DNA of 64,000 nt from Frankiales bacterium (GCA_025966315.1 JAOPUZ010000042.1:62001-126000), one strand, 5' to 3'; counted from the first letter of the stretch, positions 24,048 to 33,269 are shown. The notes: a model not told the origin generated them from the letters alone. Numbers and translations: made by a program.

Positions 24048-26596
24048 TGCGCGGGCCGATGGCAGCGCACTCCCGCCGGGTCCGGCGCCCGAGGCTGCGC
24101 GCGGCGGTGGTCTTCGGATGGATCGGTGCGCTGGCCGCGACCTCGTTGTGGATGTCGCCCAGTGGGACGGCAGCCACGGCTCCGTCGACCGCCGGGCCGG
24201 GCCTGACCGATTCGGCCATGACCCGCGCCGGCGACGGCAACTTCGCGGGGTTGAAGGTGACGGTGGGCCAGACCAAGGACCTGATCAACCAGGTCGTCTC
24301 CGTGACCTGGACCGGCGGCACCCCGACCCGGCCGTCCTCAGTCAATGCCAGCGCCAATTACCTGCAGATAATGCAGTGCTGGGGCGACGACCCGGCTGGT
24401 CCGGACCGGACCCAGTGCCAGTTCGGCGCGACGCTGGACACCGGGCTGGTCGGTGGGCAGGGCAACCATGCCACCGACCGGCAGGTCAACTACAACCCGC
24501 CGACCATCGATCCCAAAGAGACGATTCTGTCGACCGACGGGCAGAACGTCGGCGTCCCGTTCGACTCGGTCACCGACCCCAAGACACCGATCCGGGGCAT
24601 CGGGGGTAACCAGTTCTTCGACGCCAATACCACCAATGACATACCGTTTGCCCGTACCCGGCAGGACGGCACCGGCCAGCAGTTCTTCGAGCTGCAGGCG
24701 GCGCGGGAAGCGCCCGGGCTCGGTTGCGGAACCCCATTGAAGGCCTCCGATGGCACAACGGTCGGACGGTCGTGTTGGTTGGTCGTCGTTCCGCGTGGAG
24801 ACACCGAGGTCAACGGTGACAAGGTCTTTCCCGATGGCGGTGGGCCCAACAACGCGCTGCGCAACCTGGTGTCCTCGCCGTTGAGTCAGACCAACTGGGA
24901 TGCGCGGATCGTGTTTCCGCTGCAGTTCGAGCCGGAAGGCAACGTCTGCCCGGTCGGCGCGGTCGAACGCCGGATGATCGGCCAGGAAGCAATCACCGAA
25001 GCGGTTACCCGATGGCAGCCGGTCCTGTGCAAGAGCACCGGCACGGTCTACGGGTTCTCTCAGGTGCCCGATGACGCAGCCCGCCGGCAACTGGTATCCG
25101 ACGATCCGTCGATGGTCTTCACCGGCCAGGCGGTCCCACCCGATTCGGTACCGGCCAAACGCAGCGTGGTGTACGCGCCGGTCGCGGTGTCCGGCTTGGC
25201 CATCGCCTTCGACATCGAGCGGCAGTCCAGCTTTGACGCGACGCCACAAGTGGCGGCCCAGGACGGTGAGCGGCTCAGCACCCTCAATCTCACACCCCGC
25301 CTGGTGGCGAAGCTGTTGACCCAGTCATACCGTTACTCGATACCGGACCGCAGCGCCGCCTACCTGGCCGGCAATCAGCGCGACCTCACCACCGACCCAG
25401 ACTTTCTGCAGTACAACCCCGTGTTCAAAGAGCTGAACTTTCCGAACAGCTTTGCGATCGGGAACATGGTGATGCCGTTGGGTCTGTCCGACTTGGCCTC
25501 GGAACTCTGGACCTGGATCGCGGCCGATCCCGAGGCCCGGGCCTTCATGGCCGGCAAGCCGGATCCGTGGGGCATGACGCTCAACAAGAATTACGACGGC
25601 ACGCCACTGACGCTGAACAGCTATCCAATGAGCGACCTCTCGTGTGTCAAGCCCGGTCCGGATCCGACCGAGGTCTGTGCCCTGGACGAGCGTCCGCTGG
25701 CCAACGACATGCACGCCGGCATCCGTGGCGTCAGTCGCGGTGACACCGGCGGCAAGAACGGCATCGACAACACGGTCACGCCGCCGGTGCTGACCAAGAC
25801 CCCGCGCCAGGCCCAAGGCCAGACGGCACTCATCGGGGTGGCTGACGTCGCGACGGCCGCTCGGTACGGACTGCCCACCGCGGCCTTGCGCAACTCGGCC
25901 GGCAAGTTCGTCACCCCGACGACGTCGGCTTTGCTGGCCGGGGTCACGGCTATGAAGCCGTCCGAGGTGCCGGCAGTGTTGCGCCCTGATCCGACCACGG
26001 CGAGTCCGACGGCCTATCCGTTAACGGCAATCTCGTATGCGGCGACCGTGCCGGCCGCGATCGATGCGGCGGCCGGCAAGGACTTCGCCGCATTCCTGCG
26101 TTTCGCCGCCGGCAACGCTCAGCAGCCTGGGGTGGCTATCGGAACGTTGCCGTTCGGCTATGCCCCGCTGCCCGCGAAGTTACGAAGTCAGACGGTCAAG
26201 GCGGCGGCCCTGATCGAGTCGAGCGCGGGCAAGCCGACCACCGTCGCAAGTCCGGCGTCGGGAGCGAACCCACGGGCATCGGTGAGGGTGCGCCGTCCGG
26301 ACTCGGAATTCGTTGGAAACGGCAACGATCCGGACGCGACGAGTGCTGAAAACCCTGCTGCCGTAGCGGATTCGCCCGCCGTCGCGCCCGCACCCGCAGG
26401 CTCGAAAGCCGGCGCCGCCGACCCGTCCTCAGCAGGCACGCCGAGTCCGCAGCGCTCCCTCACGCTGGTGGGGGCGGCTACTCCGGCGACCTCGGCCGGT
26501 GCCGGTGGTTACGTGGTGTTGACGCTGGCGGTGCTCGCCGCCACGGGAATCCTGATCGGCCCGGTGTATTTGCGGCTGGCCCGACGCCTCCGGTAG
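24044..26596 (+). CDS. Large membrane-anchored substrate-binding-like protein of the phosphate locus
   Basis: The protein has 850 residues. It has an N-terminal signal or anchor (LRAAVVFGWIGALAATSLWM) and a C-terminal transmembrane helix (GGYVVLTLAVLAATGILIGP) followed by RRLR. In the middle, VVYAPVAVSGLAIAFDIERQ and LTPRLVAKLLTQSY resemble the hinge region of PstS proteins, but the domain is interrupted by long insertions. Many cysteines suggest disulfides. The region before the anchor is Ala/Pro/Ser rich. The ATG overlaps the previous stop by ATGA. I infer a giant accessory phosphate- or phosphoester-binding protein; the exact ligand is unknown. Confidence 0.6.
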   Translation: MMRGPMAAHSRRVRRPRLRAAVVFGWIGALAATSLWMSPSGTAATAPSTAGPGLTDSAMTRAGDGNFAGLKVTVGQTKDLINQVVSVTWTGGTPTRPSSVNASANYLQIMQCWGDDPAGPDRTQCQFGATLDTGLVGGQGNHATDRQVNYNPPTIDPKETILSTDGQNVGVPFDSVTDPKTPIRGIGGNQFFDANTTNDIPFARTRQDGTGQQFFELQAAREAPGLGCGTPLKASDGTTVGRSCWLVVVPRGDTEVNGDKVFPDGGGPNNALRNLVSSPLSQTNWDARIVFPLQFEPEGNVCPVGAVERRMIGQEAITEAVTRWQPVLCKSTGTVYGFSQVPDDAARRQLVSDDPSMVFTGQAVPPDSVPAKRSVVYAPVAVSGLAIAFDIERQSSFDATPQVAAQDGERLSTLNLTPRLVAKLLTQSYRYSIPDRSAAYLAGNQRDLTTDPDFLQYNPVFKELNFPNSFAIGNMVMPLGLSDLASELWTWIAADPEARAFMAGKPDPWGMTLNKNYDGTPLTLNSYPMSDLSCVKPGPDPTEVCALDERPLANDMHAGIRGVSRGDTGGKNGIDNTVTPPVLTKTPRQAQGQTALIGVADVATAARYGLPTAALRNSAGKFVTPTTSALLAGVTAMKPSEVPAVLRPDPTTASPTAYPLTAISYAATVPAAIDAAAGKDFAAFLRFAAGNAQQPGVAIGTLPFGYAPLPAKLRSQTVKAAALIESSAGKPTTVASPASGANPRASVRVRRPDSEFVGNGNDPDATSAENPAAVADSPAVAPAPAGSKAGAADPSSAGTPSPQRSLTLVGAATPATSAGAGGYVVLTLAVLAATGILIGPVYLRLARRLR

Positions 26597-26805
26597 ACGC
26601 GGCCACCGGTGCGCGCCGGTGCGCGCGTGGTAATCGACCGCGCCCGCTAGGACTTGAGGATTCCCGTTAGGAGAAAGCTAAGTGTTTGCCTGCCGGACGT
26701 TTCTCGTAACCGGCGGCGTACCGGGAGTTTGGTTGCACGCTTCTGTACTGCTCATGCGTTGCTGACGCCGGGTCAGGACGAGCATTACAGAGGGAGACAG
26801 TGCAG
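26597..26805. promoter_or_regulatory. Gap of about 210 bases before the secreted binding protein, possible internal promoter
   Basis: This is the largest gap within the phosphate locus up to the PHP gene. It starts with a GC-rich imperfect repeat (CCGGTGCGCG twice) and becomes less GC-rich towards the strong ribosome site AGGGAG at 26791. No gene is supported. An internal promoter here would explain how secreted proteins could be made in excess of the permease. Confidence 0.4.
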
Positions 26806-27795
26806 ATGAGAATTAGCAGGAATCGCAAGGCTTCACTCCTTGCCTGCATCGCAATCAGCGCCGGGGTCATCGCGGCCTTGCAGAGCGGTACGGCGCAGGC
26901 GGACCCGCCGGCCGGCACGTTCGGCCAGTTGGCCGGCGTTGGCTCGGACACCACTCAGGGTGTCATGAACGGTCTGGCCACCGCGATCGGCGGCGGCACG
27001 GTCGCTTCCTACGACGCGGTCGGCTCAGCCACCATCAGCACCAAGTCGGGAACGACCTGCACCATCACCCGCCCCAACGGTTCCGGCCCGGGCGTCGACG
27101 CGCTGGTCGCCTCGAACGCCGCTAGCAACAACTGCGTCGACTTCGCCCGTTCGTCCTCGGACAACCGCAGCAGCTACGCCGGCAAGGGCCTCACCTACAT
27201 CCCGTTCGCGCAGGACGCCGTGGCGTACGCAGTCCGCTCGGACAGTGGCGTCAGCAAGAAGCTGACCACCGCCAACCTGAAGTCGATCTACACCTGCGCG
27301 TTGCCCGCCGCTACCCAGGCCAACTTCAAGCCGATGCTGCCGAAGTCCGGTTCCGGTACCCGCAAGTTCTTCCTCCAGTCACTGGGCCTCACCGACACGG
27401 CGACGTACACCACCGACAACCCGTGCGTCAGCCAGGTCGACGGTTCCGGCAATCCCTTCGAGGAGAACACCGGCACCCTGCTGACCGACCCCAAGCAGCT
27501 GGTGCCTTACTCGATCGCTGTCTACCAGTCGCAGGTCAACGGCACGGTGGCCGACGTTCACGGCTCGGCCGTACTCGCCCAGGTCAACTCCATCGCGCCG
27601 CTCGAGTTGAACACCGACTCCAGCTTCAAGCGTGAGGTCTTCAACGTCATCGAGAGCTCGGACGTGAACACCGCCCCGTTCAGCACCACCTTCAAGGGCG
27701 CCACGTCGTCGGTCTGCGCCAACGCCGCCACCATCGAGAAGTACGGCTTCGCACTCGACCCGAACTGTGGTTCAACCACCCTGGTCACCCCGTAG
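26806..27795 (+). CDS. Secreted PstS-like substrate-binding protein
   Basis: The protein has 329 residues with a Sec signal peptide (SLLACIAISAGVIAALQSGT, then AQA-DPP). The mature part starts LAGVGSDTTQGVMNGLATAI, as in PstS-like proteins, and has FARSSSDNR, the hinge AYAVRSDSGVSKKLT and a phosphate-loop-like LPKSGSGTRKFF. Several cysteines suggest disulfides. There is no lipobox and no C-terminal helix, so it should be released or wall-bound. ATG 26806 is chosen over GTG 26800 because AGGGAG is nine bases upstream. It may pass phosphate to the anchored binding proteins. Confidence 0.75.
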   Translation: MRISRNRKASLLACIAISAGVIAALQSGTAQADPPAGTFGQLAGVGSDTTQGVMNGLATAIGGGTVASYDAVGSATISTKSGTTCTITRPNGSGPGVDALVASNAASNNCVDFARSSSDNRSSYAGKGLTYIPFAQDAVAYAVRSDSGVSKKLTTANLKSIYTCALPAATQANFKPMLPKSGSGTRKFFLQSLGLTDTATYTTDNPCVSQVDGSGNPFEENTGTLLTDPKQLVPYSIAVYQSQVNGTVADVHGSAVLAQVNSIAPLELNTDSSFKREVFNVIESSDVNTAPFSTTFKGATSSVCANAATIEKYGFALDPNCGSTTLVTP

Positions 27796-27840
27796 TCCTC
27801 GTAGTCCCCACCCCATAGAACTCTGACGAAAAGGATTTCG

Positions 27841-29466
27841 ATGTCCACAAAGCTCACCAAGCGCCTGGTTGGCGCTGGGGCCCTGGCCGCGACGGCCTCG
27901 TCCCTGATGTTCCTCGGAGCGGGAGCCGCCAATGCGGCCATCGCTCCGGGTAGCGGCGCCGGCGGCGGCACGCTGACCGCAGCGTCGTTAGCAACCGGTT
28001 CCGACCTCAGCGCGCCGACGGTTGTCACCTCGGGCGGCTGCGGCACCGATGGCGCCGACTCGTTCCTGATGCGGTTGTACGGTGCGGGGTTCTCATCCGA
28101 CGGCTTCGTCATCACGACGCCGACCGACGCCGGATTCAGCACCAGCGCCCCGATCACGGCCTCCTTCGGACTCACCTTCAAGGATGCCGCGACGCTGGCC
28201 GGGACGACGATCCAGACCGGTGAATACGACCTGCGACTGCAGTGCGTCGATACTCTGGGCGACGTCTTCACCGACTTCACCACCGAGGTCGACTTCACCA
28301 GCCCGACCGCCTACAGCTTCAAGACGGCCGGACCGACGCAGGTCACGACCGCCACGTCACTCACCGTGACCCCGGGCACGTCCGCCAGTGTCGGCGATCC
28401 GGTTACGCTCACCGCCGCCATCACCCCCGCCGCGACTGGCTCGGTTCAGTTCAAGGATGGTGCGGCCAACCTCGGTTCGCCGGTCACGGTCGCCGCCGGT
28501 AGCGCCTCGCTGGTGACCAGCGCCTTGACTGCGGCGACGCACAGCCTGTCGGCTGTCTTCACCCCGACCGACGCGGCGGCCTTCACGAGCTCGACTTCGG
28601 CCGTCATCAGCTACCCGCTCAACGGCACGACGACGCCGGGCGCGACCGCCACCACGACGACCTTGGCGGCGGACAACACCTCCGTCGCCACGGGCGATCC
28701 GATCACCTTCACCGCGGCGGTGGCTCCGGCCGACGCCGTGGGCAGCGTTGACTTCAAGGACGGCTCGGCCACGATCGGCAGCCAGCCCGTCGCGGCTGGT
28801 ACGGCTTCACTCACCCTGAGCTCGCTCAGCGTGGGCCCGCACTCGATCACCGCGACCTTCGTCCCGACCGACGCCACGGCGTTCGGGACCTCGGACTCGG
28901 CTGCCGTCACGGTTACGGTCACGGGCGTTGTCACCCCGCCGACGACCGGCAACACCGACGTGCAGAACATCCAGGGCACGGTCGATGCCGGCACTGTCAC
29001 GGTGTCGACCCCGTACACCCCGACCAGCCCGCTCGACCTGGGCACCTTGGCGTTGAACAGCGACGCCACTTTGCTCAGTGCCAGCAAGCCGTTCGAGAAC
29101 ATCACGGTCACCGACACCCGGGTTGGCGCGACGAACCTGGGCTGGAGCATGACGGCCAAGTCCTCGAACCTCATCAGTGGCACGGACGCGATCAACGGTG
29201 AGAACGTCGGCCTGACCGGTCTGACCAAGAACCTGGTTGCCGGTAACGCGCAGGACGGCTCCACGGTCACCGTGACCAACGTCCCGGCCGCCAATGGCGT
29301 GTCCGCCGCTGACGCCGGTACCGCCGGTCTCAAGAGCGGACCGACGGTTGCTGCCGCCACCGCCGGCCGCGGCACGATCGGTCTGAGCGGCCAGCTCACG
29401 CTGAACGCGCCGACCTCGACCAACCCGGGTCTGTACAAGGGCACCGTGACGTTCACGATCTCCTAG
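27841..29466 (+). CDS. WxL-like surface protein with two Ig-like repeats
   Basis: The protein has 541 residues. A signal peptide ends near residue 32. Residues 34-162 form a domain shared with the protein at 31120 (GGCGTDGADSFLMRLYG; cysteines 67 and 135). Two Ig-like repeats follow at about 173-258 and 270-361, each with GDPxTxTA and VGSVDFKDG-like strands. Residues 380-541 resemble a WxL domain: LDLGTLALNSD, VTDTRVGATNLGWSMTA, and the end GLYKGTVTFTIS. WxL domains bind the cell wall non-covalently. AAAGGA precedes the ATG. The next gene encodes a DUF916-like partner, which supports the reading. There is no sorting signal and no anchor. Confidence 0.7.
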   Translation: MSTKLTKRLVGAGALAATASSLMFLGAGAANAAIAPGSGAGGGTLTAASLATGSDLSAPTVVTSGGCGTDGADSFLMRLYGAGFSSDGFVITTPTDAGFSTSAPITASFGLTFKDAATLAGTTIQTGEYDLRLQCVDTLGDVFTDFTTEVDFTSPTAYSFKTAGPTQVTTATSLTVTPGTSASVGDPVTLTAAITPAATGSVQFKDGAANLGSPVTVAAGSASLVTSALTAATHSLSAVFTPTDAAAFTSSTSAVISYPLNGTTTPGATATTTTLAADNTSVATGDPITFTAAVAPADAVGSVDFKDGSATIGSQPVAAGTASLTLSSLSVGPHSITATFVPTDATAFGTSDSAAVTVTVTGVVTPPTTGNTDVQNIQGTVDAGTVTVSTPYTPTSPLDLGTLALNSDATLLSASKPFENITVTDTRVGATNLGWSMTAKSSNLISGTDAINGENVGLTGLTKNLVAGNAQDGSTVTVTNVPAANGVSAADAGTAGLKSGPTVAAATAGRGTIGLSGQLTLNAPTSTNPGLYKGTVTFTIS

Positions 29467-29543
29467 TACTGCTCGCACTTCCAGTACCTGCATCACGGCT
29501 GGTACTGGCACGACCGCAACAGTGAGCCGAAAACCGCAGATAT

Positions 29544-29587
29544 CGGCGGGGGCGGGCTGGGCCGAGAGGTCCTGCCCGCCCCCGTCG
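29544..29587 (+). terminator. GC-rich hairpin between the WxL-like and DUF916-like genes
   Basis: The arms 29544-29557 and 29574-29587 pair over 14 bp (including one G-T pair) around a 16-base loop; the core is GGGGGCGGGC. It lies within the phosphate locus, so it may be a partial terminator or an mRNA-stabilising structure that lowers expression of downstream genes. Confidence 0.6.
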
Positions 29588-29688
29588 GCGTTTCCTGACG
29601 GCCTGGCTGGCCAGTGGCGGCGTCGCGGCCGTTCGTCGTTCATCGCGAGTTGGCTCATGGTTGTTCCGCGACAGATTCCCTGCCTGAC

Positions 29689-31026
29689 ATGAGAACCCTT
29701 ATCCCGGTGGGCGAATCTCGCTTCGCCCACCGCCGGCGAGGGCCCGCGGCGCGGGCGACGGTGTTGCTGGCCGTACTCGCGTTCCTGCTCGTGCTGGCCG
29801 GCGGCACGGCCGTCGCGGCTGGACCGAGCGGCCCCGCAGTGCCCCCGCCGTCCAACGTCTCGGGACCGACGACCACGGCGCCGGGCAGCACGAGCCCGCC
29901 GAGCACCACCGGTAAGCCGAGGGCGGTCAGCAAGAACGCGACCTTCGGAGTGCAGCCGGCCAACGCCAAGAAGCCTGACGCACGCCCGTTCTTCTCCTAC
30001 GCCGCAACGCCCGGGGCCAGCGTCATCGACCACGTGGCCGTCCGCAACCCCGGTGCCGTTCCGATCACGGTCGCGCTCTATGCCTCGGACGCCTCGACCG
30101 CACCGGACGGCAGTTACAACCTCAGCCTGGCCGGGGGCCGCAACTCCGGTGTCGGTAGCTGGGTCCGGCTGGCGAACGGCGCGAAGTCGGTAACGGTGGC
30201 CCCGCGTACGAACGTCATCGTGGCCCTGCGGCTGACCGTGCCGGCCAACGCCGAACCGGGTGATCACGCCGGCGGGATCGTAGCCTCCCTCGGATCGGAA
30301 GCCCAGACGTCCCAAGGGGACAAGGTGAATCTCGATCAGCGGGTGGCGTCGCGAATCTACTTGCGGGTCAGCGGCCCGCTGCATCCGAAGCTGCAACTGG
30401 ACGACTTCCGAGTGAGCTACCACCCGACCGGATCGATCGGGAACCCGGCCCGGTCCGGCCTGGTCACGATGACCTACCTAGTCCGCAACACCGGCAACGT
30501 CCGGCTCTCGGCCGATCAACGGGCCACGGTGAAGGGGCTCATCGGGGGTACCCGGCGCGCCGACCTGCTCGCCCGGTTGCCTGAGGTGTTACCCGGCAGC
30601 TCCGTCCAGGTCACGGCCGAGGTGCGCGGTGTACTCCCGGCGGTGCGCATCACGGCGACCGCCACCGTGACGCCTCGCTCGGAGAACAACGCGAGTGACC
30701 CGTCGCTGTCAAGGGTCGCCCAGTCGGCCAGCCTGTGGGTACTGCCCTGGCTCGCAATCGGCTTGTTCGTACTGGTCGTTCTCATCGGGCTGTTGCGCTG
30801 GCTCCGCCGCCGGCCGGTCGACGCCGGCCCCCAGCACGGACCCGGTACTCGGGGCGGCGGTACCGGCGCCTTGGCCGTCGCCGGATCGGCCGCGCATGGT
30901 GCGGGAAAGCCGACCGAAAACCGGCCGCTGGTCATCGACCGTACCGAGTCCAGCTTGAGCCCCGTCCGGTGCCACTTGAGCCGGCGCGCGTCGTTCGTCG
31001 TTCATGTCGGCGTACCGGGACGTTAG
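29689..31026 (+). CDS. DUF916-like (WxL-associated) membrane-anchored surface protein
   Basis: About 445 residues from ATG 29689. An N-terminal signal segment lies at 23-44 and a Pro/Thr/Ser linker at 45-80. A domain from about 83 then reads ATFGVQPANAKKPDARPFFS, DHVAVRNPGAVPITVALYAS, followed by a second beta domain with NTGNVRLSADQ. A transmembrane helix at about 348-370 (LPWLAIGLFVLVVLIGLLRW) is followed by arginines. This order matches DUF916/DUF3324 proteins, which accompany WxL proteins and bind peptidoglycan or WxL domains. The ribosome site is weak and the start is uncertain. Confidence 0.72.
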   Translation: MRTLIPVGESRFAHRRRGPAARATVLLAVLAFLLVLAGGTAVAAGPSGPAVPPPSNVSGPTTTAPGSTSPPSTTGKPRAVSKNATFGVQPANAKKPDARPFFSYAATPGASVIDHVAVRNPGAVPITVALYASDASTAPDGSYNLSLAGGRNSGVGSWVRLANGAKSVTVAPRTNVIVALRLTVPANAEPGDHAGGIVASLGSEAQTSQGDKVNLDQRVASRIYLRVSGPLHPKLQLDDFRVSYHPTGSIGNPARSGLVTMTYLVRNTGNVRLSADQRATVKGLIGGTRRADLLARLPEVLPGSSVQVTAEVRGVLPAVRITATATVTPRSENNASDPSLSRVAQSASLWVLPWLAIGLFVLVVLIGLLRWLRRRPVDAGPQHGPGTRGGGTGALAVAGSAAHGAGKPTENRPLVIDRTESSLSPVRCHLSRRASFVVHVGVPGR

Positions 31027-31119
31027 CGCGGCAACCGGAGGGTTCCGGTGAACGAAATCCTGAGCCGCACGAGTCGATCCTGCCCGTCATCCACTCGACA
31101 AGAGAAGGAAGAGCACTGA

Positions 31120-32271
31120 ATGTCCAAGCTCAAGTATCGGCGCCTTTACGCCGCGGCTGCCACGATCGCGGTTGCGGCAGCCACCACGGGAACCTTGCTG
31201 CTGGCCAGCTCTCCGGCCGGGGCCGCTATCCCACCGGGCACCGGGGCCGGGGGCGGCAAGCTGACGCCCACCTCGCTGGCCACGGGCACTGACCTCAGCG
31301 CGCCGACAGTGCTCACGTCGGGTGGTTGCGGGACGGACGGCGCGGACTCGTTCCTGATGCGGTTGTACGGCCACGGATTCTCCCCAGACGGCTTCGTCAT
31401 CCTTACGCCGACCGACGCCGGTTTCTCCACGACAAATCCGATTCCGGGTTCATTCGGGCTGATCTGGAAGGACGCAGCGACTCAGGCCGGCACCGTGATC
31501 CAAGCCGGTGAGTACGACCTGCGACTGCAATGTGTCGACACCCTAGGCACCGTCTTCACAGACTTCACCACCTCGGTCGTCTTCAGCGACGCCACGCACT
31601 ACGCCTTTGCCGGGTTCGCTCCGCCGACGTCGCCGCCGGCCACCTCCACGCACCCGACGACGACGGCGCCGCACACCAGCGCTCCCGCTACCACCAAGGC
31701 GACGACGACGAAGCCGCACACCACGGCGCCGGCGACGACCAAGGTGAGCACCACGGCGGCGCACACCAGTGCGGCGCCGACCACGAACGCGAGCACCGCG
31801 GCACCGCACACCACGGCGGCGAACCCGAGCACCGCTGTCGATGGGGTTGACGCCTCGGGCAACGCTCTCAGTGACAGCCCGGCACTCGCGCCCGGCGACT
31901 CGGTCACGTTGTCGGTGGCCGGCTTCGCGCCCGGCGCCACGGTCAGCGCCACCTTGCGTTCCACTCCGCAGAGCCTGGCACCCACCACCGCGGACGCCAG
32001 CGGGGCGATCTCGTACAACTTCAGCGTGCCCAGCACGCTGGAGGCCGGCTCGCACACTCTCACCTTCACCGCCGGCGCCGTCAGTCGGGTCTTCGACTTC
32101 ACCGTCAGCGGTGACCCGGCCGGTACCGGTACCGATTCCGGCGGCCAGTTGAGCAACACCGGTGCACACGTCGCGGTCGCCGGCGGGATTGGCGTGCTCT
32201 GCATCGTTGCCGGCGGGGTCGCGGTACTGGCTGGCCGCCGGCGTGGGTTGCTGCACGGCCGCCGAAGCTGA
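31120..32271 (+). CDS. Surface protein with LSNTG sorting-like signal and Thr-rich stalk
   Basis: The protein has 383 residues. After a signal peptide, residues 36-163 repeat the domain of the WxL-like protein (AIPPGTGAGGGKLTP, GGCGTDGADSFLMRLYG; cysteines 70 and 138 with identical spacing). A Thr/Pro/Ala/His-rich stalk made of imperfect TTTAPHTSAPATTK-like units spans about 170-238. A further beta domain (SPALAPGDSVTLSVAGFAPG) follows. The tail has LSNTG at 344-348, a hydrophobic stretch and GRRRGLLHGRR, the layout of a sortase substrate (LPxTG/LAxTG class). The next gene encodes a sortase-fold protein. Confidence 0.78.
   Translation: MSKLKYRRLYAAAATIAVAAATTGTLLLASSPAGAAIPPGTGAGGGKLTPTSLATGTDLSAPTVLTSGGCGTDGADSFLMRLYGHGFSPDGFVILTPTDAGFSTTNPIPGSFGLIWKDAATQAGTVIQAGEYDLRLQCVDTLGTVFTDFTTSVVFSDATHYAFAGFAPPTSPPATSTHPTTTAPHTSAPATTKATTTKPHTTAPATTKVSTTAAHTSAAPTTNASTAAPHTTAANPSTAVDGVDASGNALSDSPALAPGDSVTLSVAGFAPGATVSATLRSTPQSLAPTTADASGAISYNFSVPSTLEAGSHTLTFTAGAVSRVFDFTVSGDPAGTGTDSGGQLSNTGAHVAVAGGIGVLCIVAGGVAVLAGRRRGLLHGRRS
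31640..31830 (+). repeat. Thr-rich stalk repeat in the LSNTG surface protein
   Basis: Imperfect repeats of units encoding T-T-x-P-H-T-x-A-P-A-T-T-K form the stalk. They are built from ACC/ACG, GCG and CAC codons. This is a typical extended, possibly glycosylated spacer between a surface domain and the wall. Confidence 0.7.
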
Positions 32272-32282
32272 TTCGCTCGACT

Positions 32283-33269
32283 ATGCCAGTCATCGGATCC
32301 GAGGTGCGGACGGCGCCCAAACCGACTTTGCCGTTCCATCACAAAGGCAAAGTACGCCGTCGTCGCTGGTCGATCAGGCCCCGCAAGCCTGTTCGACCGG
32401 CCGCGACGAGCCGGGCTCCGTTGGCTCTCGGGCCGTATCTGACCGGCAGTGCGCTGACCGTATTGGGAGCGCTGCTGGCCGCGTTCCTGCTTCAACTGCT
32501 GGTGCTCAGCCCGGTGCAACACGCCCAAGCCCAGCGGGTGTCCTACGCCAGCCTGCGGTCGGAGCTGGCGCAGGCCATCGCGCCCGTCGGCCAGGTGGAC
32601 GGCGACAGCCGGGTGCTTGCCCTGGGTAGCCCGGTCGCGCTGTTGGAGATACCCGCCCTCGGCTTGCGCGAGGTCGTCGGCGAGGGCACCACCGCGGGCG
32701 TTCTCACGGCTGGCCCGGGGCACGAACGCGATTCGGTGTTGCCGGGGCAGGCCGGTACCAGCGTGATCTTCGGGCGACGGGCGGCCTATGGCGGTCCGTT
32801 CCGGCACCTGGAGCAGCTACGGCCGGGAGACCGGATCACCGTGCAAACCGGGCTGGGCAGCCATACCTACGCGGTGCTCGGCGTACGACGTGGCGGCGAT
32901 CCGCAACCGCTGGCGCTGTCTGGTTCGTCCGGGCGCTTGACCCTGGTCACGGCGACCGGGCCGGCCTACCGGCCCACCGGGGTGCTGCGGGTGGACGCCG
33001 AGCTGACCTCGCCCGCTCAGGCGCATCTCGTGCCGGTCATCCCGGTCGGGGGCGTCCCGGCCGCTGAACGCGCGCTGGCCGGTGACCAGAGCGAGTGGCT
33101 GGCCGTGATGCTCTGGGGCCAGTTACTGGTGGTGCTCACCTTGCTGCTGGTCTGGGTGCGCTCCCGGTGGGGACGCTGGCAGAGCTGGATCGTCGCCGTT
33201 CCCGTTCTCGGCGCCGTCGGCGTGCAGGTCGCCGATCATGTCAGCCGGTTGCTTCCCAATCTGCTCTGA
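32283..33269 (+). CDS. Sortase-fold membrane protein lacking the catalytic His and Cys
   Basis: The protein has 328 residues. It has a basic N-terminus, a transmembrane helix at about 54-74, a sortase-like domain at about 110-242 and further hydrophobic segments near the C-terminus. The sortase framework is clear: [17 protein letters not shown], then [20 protein letters not shown] and LRPGDRITV. The catalytic His of the usual GHR motif is Arg165 here ([10 protein letters not shown]). The catalytic Cys of the LVTC motif is Ala224 (LTLVTATG), and the catalytic Arg is not in place. It is therefore unlikely to be a transpeptidase. It may bind the LSNTG protein or act as a scaffold. Confidence 0.75.
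   Translation: MPVIGSEVRTAPKPTLPFHHKGKVRRRRWSIRPRKPVRPAATSRAPLALGPYLTGSALTVLGALLAAFLLQLLVLSPVQHAQAQRVSYASLRSELAQAIAPVGQVDGDSRVLALGSPVALLEIPALGLREVVGEGTTAGVLTAGPGHERDSVLPGQAGTSVIFGRRAAYGGPFRHLEQLRPGDRITVQTGLGSHTYAVLGVRRGGDPQPLALSGSSGRLTLVTATGPAYRPTGVLRVDAELTSPAQAHLVPVIPVGGVPAAERALAGDQSEWLAVMLWGQLLVVLTLLLVWVRSRWGRWQSWIVAVPVLGAVGVQVADHVSRLLPNLL

Noticed and set aside
28807-30423. 538-codon minus-strand frame opposite the WxL-like and DUF916-like genes.
   Set aside because: It spans two genes with signal peptides and good ribosome sites on the plus strand; the antisense product is Arg/Gly rich without domains.
31640-31830. CRISPR-like spacing of repeats in the Thr-rich region.
   Set aside because: The repeats are imperfect, in frame and encode a stalk; there are no unique spacers of constant length.
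32283-33269. Active sortase assignment.
   Set aside because: His and Cys of the active site are replaced (Arg165, Ala224), so only the fold is supported.
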